This document shows, in pieces, positions 15,181 through 20,899 of a stretch of DNA of 27,505 nt (the stretch's first letter is position 1; each line of letters opens with the position of its first letter). The notes under the pieces are model-generated. The model ran no database searches. It had not been told where the DNA came from and saw only the letters and a program-made list of their open reading frames with translations. Origin of the DNA: an uncultured Eubacteriales bacterium. GTDB taxonomy: Bacteria; Bacillota; Clostridia; Lachnospirales; Lachnospiraceae. Both the position numbers and the translations under genes were made by a program. The DNA is taken from assembly GCA_900549105.1 (NCBI GenBank), contig URND01000029.1:1-27505 (forward strand). Reading direction: 5' to 3'.

Positions 15181-16137
15181 TCATTTATGGCCTCTTAAAG
15201 ACTTTAATGCAGGGCCGTTTCTGTATTCATATCTTTTTCCCTGAAAACTGTCATTGGCTTCCATATGGGCCAGAAATTCATCCTGAAGCTTCCACCAGCT
15301 TGTCTGCCAGTTGGAAAAAAGGGCGTCCTCTTCGGGAATACGGCTGAAAAGCCGCTCCACGGCAATATCCGGAGAAAGATATTCGAGAAATTTCTGCAGT
15401 CGTATAAAATAATCTTCTTTTGAGCCCGGCGTCAACTCTCCGCCCTCATAAAGGCGGCCCATCTCTGTCCCGCGGGCAATATAAAGCGAATGAACCTTTA
15501 CAAGCTGATTCCCCATAATCGAAACAATTTTGGCTGTCTCAACGGCATCATCCACGGTATCTCCCGGCAGATTTAAAATCACATGGGTGCAGAGAAAAAA
15601 ATCCCTGCGGCCTATTCTGAGACAGGCATCGAGATATTCGGCAAGTCCATGACCGCGCCGGATATCTTTTAAGGTATGATAATTGGCTGTCTGAAGGCCA
15701 AGCTCTATGGTTATGGCAATGCCGCGGGCTTTTGAAAATTCTTCCATCATATCCAGATAATCTTCCCGAATACAGTCCGGGCGGGTCGATATGGCTATCT
15801 CGACAATATCCGGAACTCCTGCCGCTTCTTCCATATAAGCCTGAAGCTGCGTTAGAGGCAGATAGGTGTTTGTATAATTTTGAAAATAGGCAATAAACTT
15901 CTGAGCTTTATACCGCCTTCGAATATAGTCCTGGGTTTTTACAAGCTGCTCTGTCACAGATTTTTCAGATGACATGGCTTCAAAACCGGTGCCGGCTTCC
16001 GCGCAAAAGCTGCAGCCCTGCCCGTGGATTCGGTTTGGGCATGTCACAGGGAGGTTCATCGGAAGTTTATAAACCTTTGTAAAATAATGTTTTTTTAGAT
16101 AATCTGAATATTTATAATATAAGTAATTTATGTCCAT
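15181..16137 (-). CDS. YhcC-family radical SAM protein
   Basis: A 318-residue radical SAM protein of the TIGR01212 (YhcC) family, whose substrate is unknown. The iron-sulfur cysteines are Cys33, Cys42 and Cys45 in TCPNRIHGQGCSFC, a longer spacing than the common CxxxCxxC, as is usual for this family. AYFQNYTNTY, ISTRPDC and ELGLQTANYHTL are further family signatures. The protein N terminus aligns with homologues at this ATG, but no ribosome site precedes it; a TATAAT lies only about eight bases upstream, so the message may be leaderless. It is 35 bases from the HlyD-like gene. Confidence 0.9.
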   Translation of the reverse strand: MDINYLYYKYSDYLKKHYFTKVYKLPMNLPVTCPNRIHGQGCSFCAEAGTGFEAMSSEKSVTEQLVKTQDYIRRRYKAQKFIAYFQNYTNTYLPLTQLQAYMEEAAGVPDIVEIAISTRPDCIREDYLDMMEEFSKARGIAITIELGLQTANYHTLKDIRRGHGLAEYLDACLRIGRRDFFLCTHVILNLPGDTVDDAVETAKIVSIMGNQLVKVHSLYIARGTEMGRLYEGGELTPGSKEDYFIRLQKFLEYLSPDIAVERLFSRIPEEDALFSNWQTSWWKLQDEFLAHMEANDSFQGKRYEYRNGPALKSLRGHK

Positions 16138-16145
16138 ATCATATT

Positions 16146-16174
16146 ATTATATATGTTTTTGCGATAGATTTAAA
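16146..16174 (-). promoter_or_regulatory. Possible leaderless promoter of the radical SAM gene
   Basis: On the minus strand TATAAT ends about eight bases before the ATG at 16137, with TTTAAA 17 bases further upstream (4 of 6 matches to the -35 consensus). The expected transcript start falls at or next to the start codon. The -10 is perfect; the -35 is weak. Confidence 0.45.
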
Positions 16175-16251
16175 GTCTAAATTATTTTTTAAAGTATATT
16201 TCACAAAAAATTCGTAAATACTAGAGAGAGAAAAACAGGAGGTGAAACCTT

Positions 16252-16458
16252 ATGGAAAGGAATTGGCTGGATGTAGTTTCGCTTATTTTAATCATCATTG
16301 GCGCCGTAAACTGGGGACTGATTGGATTCTTCAATTTAGATGTCGTATCTGCCATCTTTGGAAATATGTCCATGATTACCCGCATTATCTTTGCGGTTGT
16401 CGGCATTGCGGGCATTTATTCTCTCGTACTTTTCTGGAAATTAAAAACCGAAGAATAG
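16252..16458 (+). CDS. DUF378 small membrane protein
   Basis: A 68-residue protein of the DUF378 family, function unknown. It has two hydrophobic segments (about 7-28 and 41-63), with the characteristic IIIGAVNWGLIGFFNLDVV near the N terminus and VVGIAGIYSLVLF at the end. AGGAGG lies just upstream of the ATG. It is a lone plus-strand gene between minus-strand genes, divergent from the radical SAM gene and closed by a terminator. Confidence 0.9.
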   Translation: MERNWLDVVSLILIIIGAVNWGLIGFFNLDVVSAIFGNMSMITRIIFAVVGIAGIYSLVLFWKLKTEE

Positions 16459-16513
16459 AGGCAAATGTCTGCCCGTGCAAGCACGGCAGCCGTCCTCCGG
16501 GCGTATCGCACAA

Positions 16514-16553
16514 AAAAAGGGACTCGAAACTGTCTTGTTCAAGTCCCTTTTTA
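16514..16553. terminator. Bidirectional terminator between DUF378 gene and P-loop gene
   Basis: AAAAAGGGACT (16514-16524) and AGTCCCTTTTT (16542-16552) form a perfect 11-bp stem with a 17-base loop and A/T flanks on both sides. It separates two convergent genes and should act in both directions. Confidence 0.92.
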
Positions 16554-16560
16554 CATGTCT

Positions 16561-16980
16561 TTATAAAGAGATAATGATATCGTCTTTAAATTCATCCGGC
16601 AGATGTTCAGCATCTACAGAAATACTTATAACAAAATTAATGTTGAATCTGGAAGAAATATCTTTCAATTTGGAAAGAACAAATCCAATATATTCATCCG
16701 ATACGGAAGAAATGGTTAAAAAGCTGTCCAGATACATAGCCTCTAAATCATGGTCCTGAGAAATAAGACCGCAGATAAAACCCAAAAATGCATCATATGT
16801 ATCCAGCGGATATTCGCTTATATTAATTAAACGGATTTTGTTGCTTAATTCATACATATGCTTGTTGTTTTTATCCAGATATACCACATTTCCATTTGCG
16901 TTCTTAATTTCTTCATTGGCTTTCTGGATTAAGTATTTTGTTTTACCCTTACCTTTTACACCTGAAATAATCTGTATCAT
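16561..16980 (-). CDS. Small P-loop NTPase-like protein of unknown function
   Basis: A 139-residue soluble protein. It opens with a clear Walker A motif, GVKGKGKT (7-14), and a hydrophobic strand ending in acid, AMYLDSF (Asp85), could be Walker B. A further strand, FNINFVISISVD, and an acidic C terminus follow. It is far shorter than typical P-loop ATPases and has no recognisable effector domain. Similar small proteins in related genomes tend to be labelled after PilT, a label I would not trust here. GAGGAGGAG precedes the ATG, and a strong promoter lies just upstream, so it is probably transcribed alone. Confidence 0.75.
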   Translation of the reverse strand: MIQIISGVKGKGKTKYLIQKANEEIKNANGNVVYLDKNNKHMYELSNKIRLINISEYPLDTYDAFLGFICGLISQDHDLEAMYLDSFLTISSVSDEYIGFVLSKLKDISSRFNINFVISISVDAEHLPDEFKDDIIISL

Positions 16981-17008
16981 TTTGTTCTCCTCCTCTATAT
17001 GCCCTCGT

Positions 17009-17025
17009 CTTATTCGTGTAATAAG
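17009..17025 (-). other. Small hairpin in the P-loop gene leader
   Basis: CTTATT and AATAAG flank a 5-base loop between the predicted transcript start and the ribosome site. It could modulate ribosome access; it is short and AT-rich, so support is modest. Confidence 0.35.
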
Positions 17026-17034
17026 CTTACTCCT

Positions 17035-17063
17035 ATTATAGTATAAGCTGACTGAAAATTCAA
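17035..17063 (-). promoter_or_regulatory. Promoter of the small P-loop gene
   Basis: On the minus strand TTGAAT (complement of 17058-17063) and TATAAT (complement of 17035-17040) are 17 bases apart, a near-consensus vegetative promoter. It begins four bases after the carboxypeptidase stop and gives a leader of about 50 bases. Confidence 0.8.
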
Positions 17064-17066
17064 TCT

Positions 17067-18185
17067 CTATTTCGGAATTTTATTCAATAGAATATTCATT
17101 TCTGAATACAGTTCATCGCTGTCGGATGCTCCGAGAATTACGGAAATATATCCCTGATTTTTTTTGTCCACCTCATAGAGAATCAGACAGCAGCCGGCTT
17201 CATCGGTTGTTCCCGTTTTTCCGCCGAGCACCCGGACACTCTCCGGATAATCATAATAATCCAGAAAATACTGGTTTGTTGTGTTATAAACGGCATCCAC
17301 CGTCTCACCGGCGGCATCTCTATAACTTAATGAATAGGAATTCTGGCGGATAACCTCCTGGAAAATATCGTATTCCAGACATTTATCAAAAATCATATAC
17401 AGGTCATAAGCACTTGTATAGTGGTCGTTATCATGCAGACCGCTCGGATTGACAAAATGAGTATCCACGCAGCCGAGTTTTTTTGCCTCCGTATTCATCA
17501 TATCCGCGAAAGCTTCAACGCTTCCTGCGATATGAACAGCCAGCGCATTGGCAGCGTCATTGCCGCTGTAAACAAGTAGGCCATAAAACAACTGCTCAAC
17601 AGTCAACTGGTCCCCCACTTCAAAACCGCATAATTTTGCACCGTAATCCGTGACCACCATATCCTCCGTAAATACAACCGTGTCGCTGAAATTTGCCTTT
17701 TCCATGGTCAACAGCGCCGTCATAATCTTCGTGACACTGGCCGGATATACCCTGTCATAAATATTTTTGCCATAAATATTACTTAATGTATCCTTTCCCG
17801 CAATCAGGCCGGTTTTGGCATCAATGTCTTCCTCCACGGCTGCGGTCTCCGATGTCTCCTCATAAAACCCGGATTCACTGTCCTCAGTCTCCCCGGTTTC
17901 CGAAGTTTCCGAAGTTTCACTTTCGGTTTCCTCCGTGTTTTCCGAAGTGTCGCTTTCAGTTTCCTCCGTGCTTTCCGAAGCGCTGATCGCGCTGGCATTT
18001 TTAGGGAAAACAGCCAGTTTCTCAGCAAAAAATGTGTAATCATCCTCGACGGCCGTATTAATAATCAGACTTTTGCTGCTCAGGGCCGTGTCCGTATAAG
18101 ATTTGATCAATGTCGTTGACGGGGTGCAGCCGCTCAAAAGGCTTAAGCTCAAAAGGCATACTGCACCTGCTTTTATTTTATTCAT
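17067..18185 (-). CDS. Lipoprotein D-alanyl-D-alanine carboxypeptidase
   Basis: A 372-residue penicillin-binding protein of the S11 (DacA) family that removes the terminal D-Ala from peptidoglycan stems. Catalytic motifs are SVTK (150-153), SGN (207-209) and KTG (323-325). The N terminus is a lipoprotein signal with lipobox LSGC (Cys20). A Ser/Thr/Glu-rich linker (about 68-120) lies between it and the catalytic domain. Classical DacA has a C-terminal amphipathic anchor; this protein ends soon after the KTG domain, so the lipid probably replaces it. I chose ATG 18185 because the signal peptide then has the usual length and GGGTGAT lies upstream; ATG 18200 lacks a site. It is the last gene of the shape operon. 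Confidence 0.92.
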   Translation of the reverse strand: MNKIKAGAVCLLSLSLLSGCTPSTTLIKSYTDTALSSKSLIINTAVEDDYTFFAEKLAVFPKNASAISASESTEETESDTSENTEETESETSETSETGETEDSESGFYEETSETAAVEEDIDAKTGLIAGKDTLSNIYGKNIYDRVYPASVTKIMTALLTMEKANFSDTVVFTEDMVVTDYGAKLCGFEVGDQLTVEQLFYGLLVYSGNDAANALAVHIAGSVEAFADMMNTEAKKLGCVDTHFVNPSGLHDNDHYTSAYDLYMIFDKCLEYDIFQEVIRQNSYSLSYRDAAGETVDAVYNTTNQYFLDYYDYPESVRVLGGKTGTTDEAGCCLILYEVDKKNQGYISVILGASDSDELYSEMNILLNKIPK

Positions 18186-18206
18186 ATCATTATCACCCAT
18201 TTAAAA

Positions 18207-18599
18207 TCATTTGTAAAATTCGCGCCAGTCTAAATCGCCCCGCTCCAGGGCTTTCACCAGGAGTTCGGCTGTGGCCAGATTGGTAGCCAGCGGAATATTA
18301 TGGTCATCACACAAGCGGACAAGGGTATGTACATCGGTTATTCCGGATGTCTGAGCCGGGTCCCGCATGAAAATAACCAGGTCAATATCATTGTTTTCAA
18401 TCTGGGCGCCCATTTGCTGCTCGCCGCCGAGGGTTCCCGCCAGATATTTGTGTACGGTCAGATTGGTTACTTCTTCAATCAATCGGCCGGTAGTTCCAGT
18501 CGCAAAAAGTTCATGCTTTGCAAGTATCGCGCGATATGCAATACAAAAATTCTGCATCAGCTTCTTCTTGCTTTCATTTGCAACGAATCCAATATTCAT
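18207..18599 (-). CDS. mgsA: Methylglyoxal synthase-family protein, altered active site
   Basis: The 130-residue protein is clearly of the MgsA fold: TGTTGRL phosphate-binding motif (34-40), GGEQQMGAQ, VIFMRDP and IPLATNLATAELL. MgsA makes methylglyoxal from dihydroxyacetone phosphate. Two known E. coli catalytic positions differ: Asp71 of GGDQQ is Glu60 here, and the PHDPDV segment carrying His98 and Asp101 is replaced by SGITDV, losing the His and one residue. Asp80 (E. coli Asp91) and Asp89 remain. Activity is therefore uncertain. AGGAGG precedes the ATG. It is five bases from rodA and 21 from the carboxypeptidase, well inside the operon. Confidence 0.88.
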   Translation of the reverse strand: MNIGFVANESKKKLMQNFCIAYRAILAKHELFATGTTGRLIEEVTNLTVHKYLAGTLGGEQQMGAQIENNDIDLVIFMRDPAQTSGITDVHTLVRLCDDHNIPLATNLATAELLVKALERGDLDWREFYK

Positions 18600-18604
18600 T
18601 TTAG

Positions 18605-19738
18605 CTACCTCCTGCCTTTCTGTAAATCAATATTAATAACAAGCCCGATGCCGGCCATATTCGCCAGCAGAGCGCTTAATCCATAGCTGATAAAAGGTAA
18701 TGGCAATCCCGTGTTTGGAAGCAGATTGGTGGCAACCCCTATGTTAACAAAGGACTGGAAGGCAATCATCGACCCCACACCGGCAGCAATCAGCCGTCCG
18801 CTCAGATTCGAAGCGTTTCTGGCCACCTTCAGACATTCAAACACAATGGCCGCCAGAAGCAGGATGGTGACGCAGCTTCCGATAAAGCCAAGCTCCTCTC
18901 CGATGACAGAAAAGATAAAATCCGTCTGCTGCTCGGATATGAAATTGCCGCCCTTAACCGATGTAATCGTATTATTGTTCAGGCCTTTCCCGGTAAGCAT
19001 CCCGGAGCCAATCGCCATAACTGAATTATACTGCTGATTTGCCGTTGTCTGCTGGTATTCTGACGGATTAAGGAAGGCCAGAATACGGTTAAGCTGATAA
19101 CCATGAAGCAGAATCTGGAAAGGCTGCTGGATATACCACACAAGAAAACCTATCACCGGCACGGCAAACAGGCAGACCCTTCCGATAAAATGGTAACTCA
19201 GGCCTCCGCAGAAAATCATCATCACAAAAATAAACAGGAATACCAATGTGGTCGACATATTCGGCTCCTTATATATTAAAAATACAGGAATAATATAAAT
19301 AATGCCGATCATGATCAATGTTCTGAGCTGACTTATCTGATCCCTATGGGACGTGATAAGACAGGTTAAAACAACGATCATCATGATTTTCGCAAACTCG
19401 CTTGGCTGGAGTGTACCAAAAGAACCGAGTGAAAACCATCGTTTGGCCCCATTGACATTTACCCCAAAAACGAGAACCGCCGCCAGCATGAGAACCGCCG
19501 CCAGATAAATCGGCCATTGGAATTTTAAAATAAAGTTATAGTCAATAAAAGAAACTATCACCAGTCCAACCAGGCCGACCGCCATACCTAAAAGCTGTTT
19601 TTTGGCATACCCGTCAGCGGCGCTCTCAATAACAAAAAGACCGAGGGTCGTCGCTATAATGACAAGCAGCAATAAACGCCAGTTATATTTTTTTAAGTTG
19701 TAGTTTAAAAAACGAAATTTATCTTCATATAAGTTCAT
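18605..19738 (-). CDS. rodA: RodA peptidoglycan glycosyltransferase
   Basis: RodA is the SEDS-family glycosyltransferase that polymerises lipid II for side-wall growth, paired with PBP2. The 377-residue protein has about ten membrane segments and SEDS signatures: NGAKRWFSLG with LQPSEFAK, KEPNMSTTLV, the large extracellular loop ending in QQTDFIFSVIGEELGF (containing the conserved Asp) and LPFISYGLS near the C terminus. The ATG at 19738 overlaps the minE stop as TAATG, with AAGGTGAT seven bases upstream; a TTG two codons earlier is in frame but less suitable. Confidence 0.96.
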   Translation of the reverse strand: MNLYEDKFRFLNYNLKKYNWRLLLLVIIATTLGLFVIESAADGYAKKQLLGMAVGLVGLVIVSFIDYNFILKFQWPIYLAAVLMLAAVLVFGVNVNGAKRWFSLGSFGTLQPSEFAKIMMIVVLTCLITSHRDQISQLRTLIMIGIIYIIPVFLIYKEPNMSTTLVFLFIFVMMIFCGGLSYHFIGRVCLFAVPVIGFLVWYIQQPFQILLHGYQLNRILAFLNPSEYQQTTANQQYNSVMAIGSGMLTGKGLNNNTITSVKGGNFISEQQTDFIFSVIGEELGFIGSCVTILLLAAIVFECLKVARNASNLSGRLIAAGVGSMIAFQSFVNIGVATNLLPNTGLPLPFISYGLSALLANMAGIGLVINIDLQKGRR

Positions 19739-20022
19739 TAACAAATCACCTTATTTATTTCTTTAAAAGGTATCCGGGCAACAAGCATCATCGTGCCGTC
19801 ACCCCGAAGCGGGGCTTCACTTTGAAGGATATTGACCTCCATATGCTCCACATCCACTTCCATGTATTTGGAAAGGGTCAGCCCGATATCTCCTTTAATA
19901 CCGTTAATTAAATCGGCGGAACAATCCGCCCTGTCCGAAATAAGCAGCGTTTTCAGGCGTTGTTTGGCAATAGCGCCGGATCTCTTCGCCTTTTTTCTGC
20001 GAAATCCAGAAAACCATCCCAT
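19738..20022 (-). CDS. minE: MinE topological specificity factor
   Basis: MinE stimulates the MinD ATPase and drives Min oscillation. The 94-residue protein has the amphipathic membrane-targeting start (MGWFSGFRRKKAK), the anti-MinCD segment AIAKQRLKTLLISDRA, and the C-terminal domain with KYMEVD, VEHMEVNI and MMLVARIPF. The ATG at 20022 is six bases from AGGTGAG; the ATG at 20028 abuts that site. It is 11 bases after minD and overlaps rodA by one base. Confidence 0.94.
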   Translation of the reverse strand: MGWFSGFRRKKAKRSGAIAKQRLKTLLISDRADCSADLINGIKGDIGLTLSKYMEVDVEHMEVNILQSEAPLRGDGTMMLVARIPFKEINKVIC

Positions 20023-20033
20023 AGACATCTCAC

Positions 20034-20825
20034 CTACCCTCTCACGAGGAATCGTGTCAGACGACGAAACCACCCGGCCTGATAGCGCTCTGCCAGCAGC
20101 GGAACTTCCTGGCCTGTCAGCCTGAGACAGATATTGGCATAGGCTTGTCCGGCCATGGTATTTCTTCCAACGAGAGGTTCTCCCTGATTGGTGGACACAA
20201 CCACATTTTCATCATCCGGCACGGCTCCGATTAAATCCACCGATAAAATATCCATAATGTCTTCAAGCGACATCATTTCACCGCTTCGAATCATATCAAA
20301 CCGGAGACGGTTGACGATCAAATCCATACGCCCAATCTGCTTGGATTCCAAAAGGCCGATGATCCGGTCTGCATCCCGAATCGCCGCCACCTCCGGGGTA
20401 GTTACGATCAGCGCCCGGTCAGCGCCGGCAATGGCATTCTGGAAGCCCTGCTCAATTCCCGCCGGACAGTCCAGAATAATATAATCGAAATCTTCCCGCA
20501 TCTGTTCCACCAGTTTTTTCATCTGCTCCGGCGAAACGCTGCTCTTATCTCTTGTCTGGGCCGATGGCAGCAAAAACAGTCCCGGATAACGTTTGTCCCG
20601 AATCAGCGCCTGTTTTAAACGGCAGGTTCCCTCGATAACATCGACAAGATTGTAGATAATCCGGTTTTCCAGCCCCAGAATCACATCCAGGTTCCGAAGA
20701 CCGATATCCGTATCAATCATAACGACGCGTTTATCCATCTGGGCAAGGCCCATTCCTATGTTTGCTGTCGACGTGGTTTTTCCCACACCGCCTTTTCCGG
20801 ATGTAACAACGATGACTTCGCTCAT
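20034..20825 (-). CDS. minD: MinD septum-site ATPase
   Basis: MinD is a deviant Walker A ATPase that dimerises on the membrane and positions the septum. The 263-residue protein has GKGGVGKTT near residue 10, MIDTDIGLRNLD, LDCPAGIE, and the C-terminal membrane-targeting helix (GWFRRLTRFLVRG). GGAGGG lies seven bases before the ATG at 20825. minE follows directly, but minC is not found upstream, where only 74 bases separate it from mrdA. Confidence 0.96.
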   Translation of the reverse strand: MSEVIVVTSGKGGVGKTTSTANIGMGLAQMDKRVVMIDTDIGLRNLDVILGLENRIIYNLVDVIEGTCRLKQALIRDKRYPGLFLLPSAQTRDKSSVSPEQMKKLVEQMREDFDYIILDCPAGIEQGFQNAIAGADRALIVTTPEVAAIRDADRIIGLLESKQIGRMDLIVNRLRFDMIRSGEMMSLEDIMDILSVDLIGAVPDDENVVVSTNQGEPLVGRNTMAGQAYANICLRLTGQEVPLLAERYQAGWFRRLTRFLVRG

Positions 20826-20899
20826 ATCAATTCCCTCCAATGAATTTCCCGATGTTGATACTTCTCACAGGTTCTCATTGGTATTTCGCTGTTCATGGA

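Noticed and set aside
17826..17984. Repetitive DNA in the carboxypeptidase linker as a CRISPR-like or intergenic repeat
   Set aside because: It is in-frame coding sequence for a Ser/Thr/Glu linker with irregular units and no spacers.
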